From assembly GCF_017829975.1 (NCBI RefSeq), contig NZ_JAEEGA010000006.1, positions 124,001 to 188,000 on the forward strand: a DNA stretch of 64,000 nucleotides, written 5' to 3'. The first letter of the stretch is position 1. The number at the start of each line of letters is the position of its first letter. A program made the position numbers and the translations under genes. The notes below the pieces were generated by a model that had not been told where the DNA came from, searched no databases, and was given only the letters and a program-made list of their open reading frames with translations. Below, in pieces: positions 44,658 through 54,241 of this stretch. This DNA is from Vagococcus allomyrinae (GTDB taxonomy: Bacteria > Bacillota > Bacilli > Lactobacillales > Vagococcaceae).

Positions 44658-45215
44658 ATGATTTCTGTAAATGATTTTAAAACGGGATTAACAATCGAAT
44701 TCGACGGAGGCATTTGGCGTGTGGTTGATTTCCAACATGTTAAGCCTGGAAAAGGAGCAGCGTTTGTTCGTTCTAAACTAAAAAATCTCCGTAACGGTTC
44801 GGTTCAAGAAAAAACCTTTCGGGCAGGTGAAAAAGTTGCCAAAGCTCAAATAGATAATCGTAAGATGCAATACTTGTATGAAAGTGGTGGAAACCATGTG
44901 TTTATGGACACAGAAAACTACGAACAAGTCGAATTGCCAACCGAGCAGATTAAGGATGAATTGAAGTTTTTACTGGAAAATAGTTTGTGTAATATTATCA
45001 TGTACGGAGAAGAAACCATTGGTGTTTCCTTACCGAATACAGTCGAACTAAAGGTCGCTGAAACGGATCCTGGAATCCGTGGAGATACGTCTTCTGGTGG
45101 GTCTAAACCGGCTACAATGGAAACAGGGCTAGTTGTTCAAGTTCCGTTCTTTGTTAATGCAGATGATGTGTTAGTGATTAACACAGCGGATGGTTCTTAC
45201 GTCTCACGAGCATAA
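44658..45215 (+). CDS. efp: Elongation factor P
   Basis: Relieves ribosome stalling at polyproline; 185 aa. The modified-loop Lys is in [12 protein letters not shown] (about residue 32). The [16 protein letters not shown] block near residue 140 is the family signature. AGGAGG precedes ATG 44658. It has its own short upstream region with a small hairpin near 44597-44618. Confidence 0.97.
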   Translation: MISVNDFKTGLTIEFDGGIWRVVDFQHVKPGKGAAFVRSKLKNLRNGSVQEKTFRAGEKVAKAQIDNRKMQYLYESGGNHVFMDTENYEQVELPTEQIKDELKFLLENSLCNIIMYGEETIGVSLPNTVELKVAETDPGIRGDTSSGGSKPATMETGLVVQVPFFVNADDVLVINTADGSYVSRA

Positions 45216-45280
45216 TAGGGATGGCTGTTTTGAGCTAATTGTTTTATAATGGTAACAGCTATTAAGAAGGAGGGGTTCAA

Positions 45281-45706
45281 ATGACTGAAGAAACAACATT
45301 TGTAATTGAAAATGGTCAAGAAAATATGGGTGGCGAAATTGTAATTGCCCCTGAAGTCATTGAAGTAATTATCGGAATTGCCGCATCTAAAGTATCAGGT
45401 GTTTATGGCATGCGTGGCGATCTGGCTTCGAATGTCAATGAACTATTAGGAAGGGCAGCTCATGGTAAAGGCGTTCACTTGAAGAATGATGATAACGGCT
45501 TAAAAGTTGAGTTATACTGTTATTTGAATTATGGCGTCTCAGTGCCGAAAGTTGCGTTAAATATGCAAGAGAAGGTGAAACAACAAGTTCTGTACATGAC
45601 GGATATCGAATTAGCAGAAGTCAATATTCATGTAGTGGGTGTTGTTCCTGAAAAATTAGCTAGCCCGAGTTTAGAAGAATTATTTGATTCAGAAGAGGAT
45701 GAATAG
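45281..45706 (+). CDS. yqhY: Asp23/Gls24 family protein YqhY
   Basis: A 141-aa protein of the Asp23/Gls24 envelope-stress family; the YqhY branch is linked to acetyl-CoA carboxylase control in B. subtilis. The core IVIAPEVIEVIIGIAASKVSGVYGM and VPKVALNMQEKVKQQV segments (each beyond a short motif) identify it. It lies between efp and nusB and overlaps into the nusB ribosome binding site. Confidence 0.88.
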   Translation: MTEETTFVIENGQENMGGEIVIAPEVIEVIIGIAASKVSGVYGMRGDLASNVNELLGRAAHGKGVHLKNDDNGLKVELYCYLNYGVSVPKVALNMQEKVKQQVLYMTDIELAEVNIHVVGVVPEKLASPSLEELFDSEEDE

Positions 45707-45707
45707 A

Positions 45708-46148
45708 GTGGAATTAACTCGTCACGAAATAAGAGAAAAAGCTTTGCAGTCATTGTATCCCTTTGACTTTAATCAAGATATTACGAAGGAAGACGCCATC
45801 AGCTATGCCTTTGAATATAACAACGCTGAATTTGTGAGCGAAGATGGAGAGTCCTTTATCCCAGGCTATTTGGACACACTGGTAACAGGTGTTTGCCAAC
45901 AGCGTGAGGAGCTGGACCAATTAATTCAGAAGAATCTGAAAAAGTGGACATTAGCAAGAATTGCGAAACCTGATTTGATTATCTTGCGAATTGCGATTTA
46001 CGAGATGCTTTATGTCGATGAAATACCTGCTAAGGTTGCCTTGAACGAAGCTCTTGAGCTAACTAAAAAATACAGTGACGATGATTCCCGTAAATTTGTG
46101 AATGGTGTCTTATCGAATATTGTGCCAACCTTAAACTCAGAGAAATAG
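45708..46148 (+). CDS. nusB: Transcription antitermination protein NusB
   Basis: RNA-binding protein needed for rRNA transcription antitermination, 146 aa. It begins MELTRHEIREKALQSLY, and IPAKVALNEALELTKKYS and RKFVNGVLSNI are conserved. GTG 45708 is nine bases after AAGAGG (45693-45698); an ATG at 45699 almost touches that site. The yqhY stop lies one base before it. The terminator begins within its last codons. Confidence 0.94.
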   Translation: MELTRHEIREKALQSLYPFDFNQDITKEDAISYAFEYNNAEFVSEDGESFIPGYLDTLVTGVCQQREELDQLIQKNLKKWTLARIAKPDLIILRIAIYEMLYVDEIPAKVALNEALELTKKYSDDDSRKFVNGVLSNIVPTLNSEK

Positions 46149-46172
46149 TTCGCTATTTCTTTGAGTTTTTTC
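46134..46172 (+). terminator. nusB terminator with TTCG loop
   Basis: A stem of about 16 bp (AAACTCAGAGAAATAG with its partner) closed by a TTCG tetraloop and followed by Ts; the nusB stop codon is in the 5' arm. Confidence 0.9.
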
Positions 46173-46259
46173 TTTAGTGGTTTGGAGTGGAATCTTTCGT
46201 CAAAAATTAATCTATGCTAGAATATAGGCAGTGAAAAAAATAGAAAAGAGGCGTTACTA

Positions 46260-47099
46260 ATGGTGGGGAAAATTATTGATGGCCGTGCATTGGCTGATAA
46301 AATGCAACTGGGGATGGCGGCTGAAGTGGCTGAGATGTCAATTAAACCTGGTTTAGTCGTGATTATTGTTGGTGAAAATCCAGCAAGTCAGACGTATGTT
46401 CGTAATAAAGAATTAACGGCTAAAAAAATTGGGTTGCACTCTGTAGTAGAACGCTTACCTGAAGAGGTGTCAGAGGCGGAATTAATTGAGGTTGTGTCTA
46501 ATTATAATCAAAATGACTTGTTTCACGGTATTTTGGTTCAACTCCCTTTACCTGGTCATATAGATGAAGAAAAGGTTTTGTTAGCAATTACGCCTGAAAA
46601 AGATGTGGATGGTTTTCATCCGATTAATGTTGGGAAATTATTTAGCGGGCAGGCAGGCTTAATCCCTTGTACTCCTTACGGCATCATGAAGATGCTGGAA
46701 GCTTATGATGTGGAGCTTGAAGGGAAAGAGGCTGTTGTGGTTGGCAGAAGTAACATCGTTGGGAAACCGATGGCTCAATTGTTATTAGATAAAAATGCGA
46801 CTGTGACAATCACTCATTCACGGACCATTGATTTACCAGCTGTCACGCGACGAGCTGATGTTTTAGTGGTGGCGATTGGTCGAGGTCATTTTATCCGGGC
46901 TGAACACATTAAACCGGGAGCAGTCGTGATTGATGTGGGGATGAACCGTAGCGCTGAAGGGAAATTGATTGGAGATGTGGCATTTGATGAAGTGATCGAG
47001 GTGGCTAGTTTAGTGACGCCAGTGCCAAAGGGTGTTGGACCGATGACGATCACCATGTTGATGGAGCAAACTATTGCTAACGCACGAAAAATACAGTAA
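46260..47099 (+). CDS. folD: Bifunctional methylenetetrahydrofolate dehydrogenase/cyclohydrolase
   Basis: Interconverts one-carbon folates in the cytoplasm; 279 aa. The catalytic Lys/Tyr region is SQTYVRNKE (about residue 48), [10 protein letters not shown] follows, and the NADP-binding part holds [35 protein letters not shown] closes the protein. It leads a run of codirectional genes through recN. Confidence 0.97.
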   Translation: MVGKIIDGRALADKMQLGMAAEVAEMSIKPGLVVIIVGENPASQTYVRNKELTAKKIGLHSVVERLPEEVSEAELIEVVSNYNQNDLFHGILVQLPLPGHIDEEKVLLAITPEKDVDGFHPINVGKLFSGQAGLIPCTPYGIMKMLEAYDVELEGKEAVVVGRSNIVGKPMAQLLLDKNATVTITHSRTIDLPAVTRRADVLVVAIGRGHFIRAEHIKPGAVVIDVGMNRSAEGKLIGDVAFDEVIEVASLVTPVPKGVGPMTITMLMEQTIANARKIQ

Positions 47100-47142
47100 C
47101 GGACTAATAGGATAAGCAGTAGCAGAATGATAAAAAAAGGAG

Positions 47143-48507
47143 ATGAGTGACCTGGAACAACAGTATTTAACAGTCACAGCTCTGACAAAATATTTGAAAC
47201 GTAAATTTGAAGCTGATCCGTATTTGGAGCGGGTATACTTGACTGGTGAAATATCTAATTTCCGCATGCGGGCAAACGCTCATCAATATTTTAGTTTGAA
47301 AGATGAACAAGCCAAGATTGCGGCTATCATGTTTAAAGGGGCTTTTCAAAAATTGAAGTTCGCGCCTAAAGAGGGCATGAAAGTATTGGTTGTCGGGCGG
47401 ATTTCATTGTATGAAGCCAGTGGTAATTATCAGATTTACGTGGAACATATGGAACCAGATGGTGTTGGGGCACTTTATCAAGCGTTAGCTGAAATGAAGG
47501 AGAAATTGTCTAAAGAGGGCTTATTTACGGGTGCTAAACAAGCGCTGGTTCAGTATCCTCAAAAAATTGCAGTGATTACCAGTCCCAGTGGGGCGGTTAT
47601 TCGTGATATTATCACCACTGTTCAACGGAGATATCCGATTGCTCAATTAATTCTCTATCCTACTTTAGTTCAAGGTGAGAAAGCGGCAGATGATGTTTGC
47701 CGTAATATTGCCCGAGTGGAAGCGCGAGGGGACATTGACACCTTAATCGTGGCGAGAGGTGGTGGTTCTATTGAAGATCTCTGGCCATTTAATGAAGAAC
47801 GGGTGGCTCGGGCTATTTTTGAGGCGAAAACACCGATTATTTCATCAGTTGGCCATGAAACGGATGTTACCATTGCTGATCTAGTAGCAGATGTGCGTGC
47901 GGCAACGCCAACAGCAGCAGCTGAATTGGCAGTCCCTGTTTTAAATGATGAGTTAATAAAAATTAAAGAGCGAGAAAACCGTTTGGTTAAGAGTTATTCT
48001 TATCAAGTGACGCGTCAAAAACAACGCCTACAACATGTGATGAATTCCTTTATTTTTAAGCAACCGGAGCGGTTGTATGAAGGGTTTTCTGTTAAGCTTG
48101 ACTTGTTGACGAGGAAATTTCAACAAAATAGTCAGCAGTTGGTGGCAGCTAAAAAGGATCAGTTTCAAAACTTAGATCACCGTTTGAAATTGGTGACACC
48201 GATTAATCGAGTGGCTAATCAATCTCAACAATTAGAGATGTTACGGCAACACTTGACCAGTGAGATGTTGCAATTAATCAAAGAAAAAAATAAACAATTT
48301 GGGCAATTGGCCCAGTCATTGGATTTGTTAAGTCCGTTGAAAACCATGGGACGCGGGTATACTTATGTCACAGATGGCGAGCAATTGGTCGCATCTGTAA
48401 AGCAACTGTTGCCTGATAAGGACTTGACCTTACATTTTGTTGATGGTGAGGCGGACCTGGTGGTTAAGGAAATTCGAGTAAATGAGAGTGAGGAAATAAA
48501 TGACTAA
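47143..48507 (+). CDS. xseA: Exodeoxyribonuclease VII large subunit
   Basis: Large subunit of exonuclease VII, about 454 aa. An N-terminal OB fold (YLTGEISNFRMRANAHQYFSL region), a nuclease domain with GGGSIEDLWPFNEE and HETDVTIADLVAD, and a long coiled coil are visible in order. The start is uncertain: ATG 47143 touches AAAGGAG with no gap, whereas CTG 47152 is nine bases away and would give MEQQYLTVT, close to homologues. The last codons overlap xseB. Confidence 0.93.
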   Translation: MSDLEQQYLTVTALTKYLKRKFEADPYLERVYLTGEISNFRMRANAHQYFSLKDEQAKIAAIMFKGAFQKLKFAPKEGMKVLVVGRISLYEASGNYQIYVEHMEPDGVGALYQALAEMKEKLSKEGLFTGAKQALVQYPQKIAVITSPSGAVIRDIITTVQRRYPIAQLILYPTLVQGEKAADDVCRNIARVEARGDIDTLIVARGGGSIEDLWPFNEERVARAIFEAKTPIISSVGHETDVTIADLVADVRAATPTAAAELAVPVLNDELIKIKERENRLVKSYSYQVTRQKQRLQHVMNSFIFKQPERLYEGFSVKLDLLTRKFQQNSQQLVAAKKDQFQNLDHRLKLVTPINRVANQSQQLEMLRQHLTSEMLQLIKEKNKQFGQLAQSLDLLSPLKTMGRGYTYVTDGEQLVASVKQLLPDKDLTLHFVDGEADLVVKEIRVNESEEIND

Positions 48508-48727
48508 AGAAGCGATGACGTTTGAAGAATCGATGATGGCGCTAGAGGTAATAGTAAAAGAGTTAGAACAGGGAGAAGTGCCGTTGGAAACTGCTTTGGA
48601 GCAGTTTCAAAAAGGGATCGAGTTGAGTAAAATTTGTCAAGAGACGTTAACAAAGGCAGAAAAAACTTTAACAAAAATTATGACGGAAAACGATGAGGAA
48701 GTCGTCTTTGATGAAAGTGAGTCTTAA
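48500..48727 (+). CDS. xseB: Exodeoxyribonuclease VII small subunit
   Basis: Small subunit, 75 aa, helical. FEESMMALEVIVKELEQGE and LETALEQFQKGIELSKICQ are the conserved parts (given here as two short motifs). It overlaps xseA by eight bases, and its stop shares an A with the next gene's ATG, so stoichiometry is set by coupled translation. Confidence 0.95.
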   Translation: MTKEAMTFEESMMALEVIVKELEQGEVPLETALEQFQKGIELSKICQETLTKAEKTLTKIMTENDEEVVFDESES

Positions 48728-49623
48728 TGATGGGGGACAGCTTGTTAAGCTTTGGAAAAATTCACATACCAAAATTAGATCGAGAAATTGATCAATTTAT
48801 TAAGTCGCAGGCTACAGAAGCTCATTTGCTAGACAGTATGAGCTATTCGTTGGCTGCAGGTGGAAAAAAATTGCGTCCACTGTTGTTGTTGGGGACGATT
48901 GCTTTTTTTAATGGTCAGATTACGAGAGGTGCCTACCAGGTAGCTGGAGCCTTAGAAATGATTCATACGTATTCTTTGATTCACGATGACTTACCAGCGA
49001 TGGATAATGATGAGTTGCGTCGAGGAAAACCGACGAATCACATTGTTTATGGTGAAGGTCTAGCGATATTAGCTGGTGATGGTTTATTGACCGAAGCGTT
49101 TCACCTTGTGGCTGAAGCAGAACTAGCGGCTGAGCTTAAAGTGAGTTTGCTTCAGCGTTTGGCGAGGTACGCTGGTACGCAAGGCATGATAGGCGGACAA
49201 GTAGCCGATATCGAAGGGGAGTCTCAACAGCTGGATTTACCTGCGTTGCAATCAGTCCATCGCCGTAAAACAGGGGCTTTGATAAAATTCGCTGTCGAAG
49301 CGGGTTTATTAATCAGTCATCAGGAGCAACAAATAAGTGATCAGATGCAGATTTATGCTGAAAACTTCGGAATTGCCTTTCAAATTAAGGATGACTTGTT
49401 AGATGTCATTGGGGATGAAACTGTCATTGGTAAAAAAACTGGTATGGACCAAGCCTTAAACAAAAGTACTTATACCTCCTTATTAGGTGTCGAGGGTGCC
49501 AAAGTGGCTTTGGAGGACCATTGTCAAGTGGCGATGTCGGCTTTGGAAGAAGTTAAGTTGGAATTGAAAATTACTCAAGAGACAAGTTTATTAGCGGAAT
49601 TGATTCAGACATTAATGGTTTAA
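48727..49623 (+). CDS. ispA: Polyprenyl (farnesyl) diphosphate synthase
   Basis: Short-chain prenyltransferase supplying farnesyl diphosphate for undecaprenyl phosphate and quinones; 298 aa. The two aspartate-rich motifs are DDLPAMD (about residues 87-93) and DDLLD; GGKKLRPLL near the N-terminus binds isopentenyl diphosphate. ATG 48727 overlaps the xseB stop. The xseA-xseB-ispA-tlyA order is common in Firmicutes. Confidence 0.95.
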   Translation: MMGDSLLSFGKIHIPKLDREIDQFIKSQATEAHLLDSMSYSLAAGGKKLRPLLLLGTIAFFNGQITRGAYQVAGALEMIHTYSLIHDDLPAMDNDELRRGKPTNHIVYGEGLAILAGDGLLTEAFHLVAEAELAAELKVSLLQRLARYAGTQGMIGGQVADIEGESQQLDLPALQSVHRRKTGALIKFAVEAGLLISHQEQQISDQMQIYAENFGIAFQIKDDLLDVIGDETVIGKKTGMDQALNKSTYTSLLGVEGAKVALEDHCQVAMSALEEVKLELKITQETSLLAELIQTLMV

Positions 49624-49638
49624 GTGAAAGTGAGACTT

Positions 49639-50469
49639 ATGAAAAAAGAACGAGTAGATGTCCTTGTATATAATCAAGGTTTAAGTGAGACCCGAGAAAA
49701 AGCCAAACGAGCGGTTATGGCTGGTTTAGTTTATGATACAAATAATCAACGAATGGATAAACCGGGAGAAAAGATTCCTGAAGACACTCAACTTCATTTG
49801 AAGGGGGAAGGGCTTAAATATGTTTCTCGTGGTGGCTTGAAGCTGGAAAAAGCGATTAAGGTCTTTCAGATTGAACTGGCTGATAAAATTTTATTGGATA
49901 TCGGTTCTTCAACTGGTGGCTTTACAGATGTTGCCTTGCAAAATGGAGCTAAAATGAGTTACGCTTTAGATGTTGGCTACAATCAATTAGCTTGGAAATT
50001 GCGGCAAGATGAGCGGGTCGTTGTGATGGAGCGAACTAATTTCAGGTATGCTAAACCAGAAGATTTTACTGAGGGTTTACCTGATATCTCGTCAATTGAT
50101 GTGTCGTTTATTTCGCTGCGGTTAATCTTGCCTGTTTTAAAGACGATTCTAAAACTAGGTGGAGAAGTGGTGGCGCTAATTAAACCTCAGTTTGAAGCTG
50201 GCAAAGAGCTAGTCGGTAAAAATGGCGTTATTCGTGAACCGAAAATTCATCGTCAGGTGTTAGAGAGTATGTTATCTTTTATGGCAGAAGAAGGGTATCA
50301 AATCGTTGGTGTTGATTTTTCTCCTATTAAAGGGGGCGAAGGCAACATCGAGTTTTTGGCTTATTTGAAATGGAATGAAGAGCCTATGTCGGCAATAGAT
50401 ATTGAACAAATTAGTCAAAGTGTGGTTGAATCTGCACATCGTGAATTGAAAGTGAAAGTGGCGAAATAG
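49639..50469 (+). CDS. TlyA-family rRNA methyltransferase/hemolysin-like protein
   Basis: A 276-aa protein with an S4 RNA-binding domain at the N-terminus (RVDVLVYNQGLSETREKAKR region) and an FtsJ-like methyltransferase domain with LLDIGSSTGGFTDVAL (about residues 92-107) and YALDVGYNQLAWKL. It is likely a 2'-O-methyltransferase of rRNA, as known for TlyA. ATG 49639 is preferred over GTG 49624, which lies four bases after the ispA stop. Confidence 0.9.
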   Translation: MKKERVDVLVYNQGLSETREKAKRAVMAGLVYDTNNQRMDKPGEKIPEDTQLHLKGEGLKYVSRGGLKLEKAIKVFQIELADKILLDIGSSTGGFTDVALQNGAKMSYALDVGYNQLAWKLRQDERVVVMERTNFRYAKPEDFTEGLPDISSIDVSFISLRLILPVLKTILKLGGEVVALIKPQFEAGKELVGKNGVIREPKIHRQVLESMLSFMAEEGYQIVGVDFSPIKGGEGNIEFLAYLKWNEEPMSAIDIEQISQSVVESAHRELKVKVAK

Positions 50470-50590
50470 TTGTCAATCGAACGTGTGATAGTTAGTATGT
50501 GCTTTTGAAATGATTGATGTCTGTTTCATGGCATAGTCAGATGGTGAGCGTTAGCGGACATTCATCGTAAGGTGAAGTAGGAGGTAATTT

Positions 50591-51049
50591 ATGAAAAAGA
50601 CTGATCGTCAACGGCTGATAAAACAGTTGTTAAAAGAGCATCGTATTCAGAAACAAGAGGAATTTGTCGATTTGTTGATCGAACGTGGTATAGATGTGAC
50701 TCAAGCGACTATATCTCGTGATATTAAAGAAATGCAGTTGATTAAAGTTAGCAATGAAGATGGGTCGTTTCACTACAGTTTATCGAACCAAAAACCTGAG
50801 GTAGATGATCAAAAGCTGAGTAAGATGCTTGATGCCAGTCTGGTAAGTTTAAGTATTATGGATAAAATGGTGGTTATTAAGACGATTCCTGGTAGTGGTG
50901 CCGCTTTGGGACAGCTGATTGAAAAATTGTATGAGAAGTTGTTGTTTACAAGTTTAGCAACGGATGATAAGGTCTTAATGATTTTTAGGGAAGAAAATCA
51001 AGCCATCGAGATTCACCAACAATTAAATGTAATTATTTACGAGAGGTGA
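50591..51049 (+). CDS. argR: Arginine repressor ArgR/AhrC
   Basis: Hexameric regulator of arginine genes, 152 aa. The winged helix has VTQATISRDIKEMQLIKV (about residues 38-55); the C-terminal arginine-binding part has PGSGAALGQLIE and ATDDKVLMIF. GGAGG precedes the ATG. Its place before recN is conserved in Firmicutes. Enterococci often carry several ArgR paralogues, so which role this one has is not certain. Confidence 0.92.
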   Translation: MKKTDRQRLIKQLLKEHRIQKQEEFVDLLIERGIDVTQATISRDIKEMQLIKVSNEDGSFHYSLSNQKPEVDDQKLSKMLDASLVSLSIMDKMVVIKTIPGSGAALGQLIEKLYEKLLFTSLATDDKVLMIFREENQAIEIHQQLNVIIYER

Positions 51050-51054
51050 AAATA

Positions 51055-52731
51055 ATGTTACAAGAATTATCCATTCAAAATTTTGCGATTATCTCTGCTT
51101 TAGATGTGTCCTTTGGTGAAGGGATGACCGTTTTGACGGGGGAGACTGGGGCTGGTAAATCGATTATTATTGATGCCGTGGGCTTGTTAGTTGGCGGACG
51201 TGGGTCGACAGACTATATTCGTCAAGGTGCTTCTAAATGCGTTTTAGAAGGACAATTTAGTGTTGTTTCAGACTCTCCTTTGGTTGCTCTGCTGAATGAT
51301 TTGGCTGTTGATTTTGAAGATGATACGGTGATTATCTCTCGGGAAATTTCTAAAAGTGGTAAAAATGCGTGTCGAGTGAATGGGCGTCTCATTAATACGA
51401 CGACTTTACGTGATATTGGCAGCTACTTGGTGGACATTCACGGTCAAAATGAGCATCAAGAATTAATGCATGCTGAGACTCATTTAGGTTTATTAGATCA
51501 GTATGGCCAGCAGCAGATAAAGGCATTAAAAAGTCGGTATGAGGCAGCTTACGCTAGGTATCGAGAGACGCTAGCCAAAGTTAGAAATAAACAGAAGCAT
51601 GAAAAGGAATTTGCGCAACGAATTGACATGCTACAATTTCAATGTGAAGAAATCGAGGCGGCAGAACTTAAAGTCGGTGAAGAAGCTCAGTTGATGGAGG
51701 AGCGTCACCGCCTGAATAATTTTCAAAAGATAGCGGATGGTTTGACTAACAGTTATGAGGCCTTAACAGGCGGAGAGGTCAGTAGTTTAGATCAAATTGG
51801 TTTTGCGATGAATGAACTGATTGAGATTGAAGGCATAGATTCAGAATATTTAGAAGTGTCTGAGGCGGTCAAGAGTAGCTATTATCAACTTCAAGAGGCT
51901 GTTTCTGGGGTCTCGCGAATGATTGACACTTTGGAAATGGACGAAACGCGAATAGATGAAGTTGAATTTCGTTTGGATACTATCCGTCAATTAAAACGTA
52001 AATATGGCGAATCTGAGGAGCAGATTTTGGCTTATTTTGCGGATATTTCGTCTGAGCTGATGGAGTCGATTGAAGGCGAGAATCAGAGTGAGAAGTTGGA
52101 AACCAAGCTGAGTGAACAGGAAAAAACTGTCAAGGGATTGGCTGATGAGCTGACGATTTTAAGGTCAGAGATTGCTAAAGACTTAGAAGCGGCAATTGTT
52201 AAACAGTTGAAAGAGTTATACATGGAGAAGACGGTTTTTGAGGTCAAAATTGAAAAAGAACTGAGTTTTAATGAAACTGGACAAGATAAAGTGGAATTTT
52301 TTATTACCACCAATCCTGGCGAACCTTTAAAACCACTGGTAAAAGTGGTTTCTGGTGGGGAGTTGTCTCGTATTATGTTGGCTCTTAAAACCATTTTCTC
52401 TCAAACTTATGGTGTCACGAGTATTGTTTTTGATGAAGTCGACACCGGGGTAAGTGGTCGTGTGGCTCAAGCGATTGCCAATAAGATACATCAAGTCGCT
52501 GAGCGCTCTCAAGTTCTTTGTATCACTCATTTGCCACAAGTTGCGGCGGCGGCTGACACACAATATTTTATCGAAAAACAAGTTAAAAATAAACGAACTG
52601 AGACGTTTCTGAAACGGTTGAGTGAGGAAGAACGTGTCTTAGAAGTAGCTCGCATGTTGTCTGGTGATGCGATCACTCCGTTGACTAAGGAACACGCAAG
52701 AGAGTTGTTGGCTTTGGCGAGAAGAAATTGA
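51055..52731 (+). CDS. recN: DNA repair protein RecN
   Basis: SMC-like ATPase for double-strand break repair, 558 aa. Walker A is GETGAGKSI (about residues 29-37), a coiled-coil middle follows, then signature VSGGELSRIMLALK and Walker B VFDEVDTGVSG. ATG 51055 is eight bases after GAGAGGTGA; that site also contains the argR stop. No full LexA box was found upstream. Confidence 0.96.
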   Translation: MLQELSIQNFAIISALDVSFGEGMTVLTGETGAGKSIIIDAVGLLVGGRGSTDYIRQGASKCVLEGQFSVVSDSPLVALLNDLAVDFEDDTVIISREISKSGKNACRVNGRLINTTTLRDIGSYLVDIHGQNEHQELMHAETHLGLLDQYGQQQIKALKSRYEAAYARYRETLAKVRNKQKHEKEFAQRIDMLQFQCEEIEAAELKVGEEAQLMEERHRLNNFQKIADGLTNSYEALTGGEVSSLDQIGFAMNELIEIEGIDSEYLEVSEAVKSSYYQLQEAVSGVSRMIDTLEMDETRIDEVEFRLDTIRQLKRKYGESEEQILAYFADISSELMESIEGENQSEKLETKLSEQEKTVKGLADELTILRSEIAKDLEAAIVKQLKELYMEKTVFEVKIEKELSFNETGQDKVEFFITTNPGEPLKPLVKVVSGGELSRIMLALKTIFSQTYGVTSIVFDEVDTGVSGRVAQAIANKIHQVAERSQVLCITHLPQVAAAADTQYFIEKQVKNKRTETFLKRLSEEERVLEVARMLSGDAITPLTKEHARELLALARRN

Positions 52732-52779
52732 TCTGGCGGTTGATGAGTTAAGTTAGATGTGACGAGATGATAGCGAAAT

Positions 52780-52817
52780 AAAAGAGTTAAGTCAAAATTT
52801 TGACTTAACTCTTTTTA
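52780..52817. terminator. 36-bp perfect palindromic terminator
   Basis: 52780-52797 and 52798-52815 are perfect reverse complements (AAAAGAGTTAAGTCAAAA and its partner). It serves recN on the plus strand and the small DUF4044 gene on the minus strand, whose stop codon it touches. Confidence 0.92.
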
Positions 52818-52928
52818 GATAACTGCCATTACGCCGCCTAAGATTGCTGCACCCAGAATGGCGATTAGCATAACCCAAACAACGACTTTAGTAACTTTTG
52901 AAAAAGTATTGGTTTTTTTACTGCTCAC
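52815..52928 (-). CDS. DUF4044 family small membrane protein, 37 aa
   Basis: A very short gene starting at GTG 52926-52928, nine bases after AAGGAG on the minus strand. The peptide has a basic N-terminus (MSSKKTNTFSKVTKV) and one hydrophobic helix rich in Gly and Ala (VVVWVMLIAILGAAILGG). I recognise it as DUF4044, widespread in Lactobacillales; function unknown. It stands between recN and corA. Confidence 0.8.
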   Translation of the reverse strand: MSSKKTNTFSKVTKVVVWVMLIAILGAAILGGVMAVI

Positions 52929-52997
52929 AGGAAGACACTCCTTTTTTATTCAATGCTATAAGTGTACACCTTTTATGTGAAGGTTCGCAAGTTAAAA

Positions 52998-53951
52998 TTA
53001 AAAAAACTTTTTCTTTTTTAATATCCAGAATGTGATTAAACTGAAAAGGATTGTCAAAATCACGAGCCACCAGAAAGCGTTTTTTTCTTGTGCAAAAGGA
53101 AGTTCTACGTTCATGCCGTAAACGCCACCGATGATTGTTGGAATTGTTAGCACTATTGTGATAACAGTTAAGACTTTCATCACGATGTTCATATTATTAG
53201 AAACTATTGCGGAAAACAAATTTCCGAGTTGAGACAGCAGTTCTGCTTGAATTTTAGCAGACGCCAGTGCTTGCTTGGTTTCAATCATAATATCGTAAAG
53301 TGCGGTCATGCTATCTTTACTGGTCATCATAATCGTCGATTCGTAAGCTTTTTCGATGACGATTAAATTTTGTTCTAAGGCGGAATCGAAGTAGACGAGG
53401 CTTTTTTGCATATCCATCAGTTGGAAAAGCTGCTTGTTTTCGGTTGATTTTTGTAGTTCGCTTTCCAAGCCATCAGTTTCTGTTTTGATGGCTTTGATGT
53501 AATAATTAAATAAGTCGGAAAAATGCCATGCCAATTGAATGGCTAGTTTTTCTTTAGTGTCAATTTTAGAAAGGAATGCTTTTCCTTTTAGGAGGTTAGC
53601 CCCTAATTCCAAAGTGTCATTACAGCTGGTAATCACTTTGTCCCGTGTGATGATAATACTGAATGGTAAAGCTTCAATCTGTTTAAAGCCGCTGGGGCTC
53701 ATCACGATTTTGGGGTACTGTAGCAAAAGTAATAAGGGGCGGTCTAGTAAGGGTTGTTTAAAGCCCTCATAACGAGAGATTTCCTGATTATCAAGGACAG
53801 CTGAAAGATAATCGTGAGGAAAGTGATAGCGTTTGGTAAAGCGTTCGATGTCTTCACTTGTCGGCTTTTCAATGTGAATCCAATTGGCCGAGAGCTCATC
53901 GTTTGCTTTATTAATTTGGCTGTCGTCGCTGATAGAAAAATAATTGATCAC
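52998..53951 (-). CDS. corA: CorA-family magnesium transporter
   Basis: Membrane channel for Mg2+ (or Co2+/Ni2+), 317 aa. A large cytoplasmic domain is followed by two C-terminal helices joined by the signature YGMNVELPF. The start GTG 53949-53951 is ten bases after AAAGG. The C-terminal end KKKKFF faces the cytoplasm. Promoter TTGCTT-17-TAAACT lies upstream on the minus strand. Confidence 0.92.
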   Translation of the reverse strand: MINYFSISDDSQINKANDELSANWIHIEKPTSEDIERFTKRYHFPHDYLSAVLDNQEISRYEGFKQPLLDRPLLLLLQYPKIVMSPSGFKQIEALPFSIIITRDKVITSCNDTLELGANLLKGKAFLSKIDTKEKLAIQLAWHFSDLFNYYIKAIKTETDGLESELQKSTENKQLFQLMDMQKSLVYFDSALEQNLIVIEKAYESTIMMTSKDSMTALYDIMIETKQALASAKIQAELLSQLGNLFSAIVSNNMNIVMKVLTVITIVLTIPTIIGGVYGMNVELPFAQEKNAFWWLVILTILFSLITFWILKKKKFF

Positions 53952-53988
53952 TGAGTGTCATCCTTTCGAGTCGTGCTTAGTCTCTTAA

Positions 53989-54017
53989 AGTTTACACAAA
54001 TAACACAAGACAAGCAA
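53989..54017 (-). promoter_or_regulatory. corA promoter
   Basis: On the minus strand: TTGCTT (54012-54017), 17-bp spacer, TAAACT (53989-53994). Confidence 0.55.
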
Positions 54018-54064
54018 CTTTCAATTGCCATAACCCATTTTTTTGATTATAATTATTAATTGGT

Positions 54065-54088
54065 CTTACTACTGAACTGTAGTAAAGA
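54065..54088. repeat. Small inverted repeat between corA and the DUF3397 gene
   Basis: TTACTAC-TGAACT-GTAGTAA forms a 7-bp hairpin in the divergent intergenic region; role unknown. Confidence 0.35.
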
Positions 54089-54241
54089 GACTCGAACGAA
54101 GAGACTGACTGTTATGATTATTACATGCTTTCGTAACAAATGACGTTTAAAGACAATGGAACTTAAACTGACTGACATACGTATGTAAACTAAACAGTGT
54201 ATAGTTACTCTAGTAGTTGGAGAACAGAAAGGATTAATTAA

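Noticed and set aside
50477-50490. CGAACGTGTGATAG upstream of argR-recN as a LexA box
   Set aside because: Only one half-site (GAAC) is present; the GTTC partner is missing.
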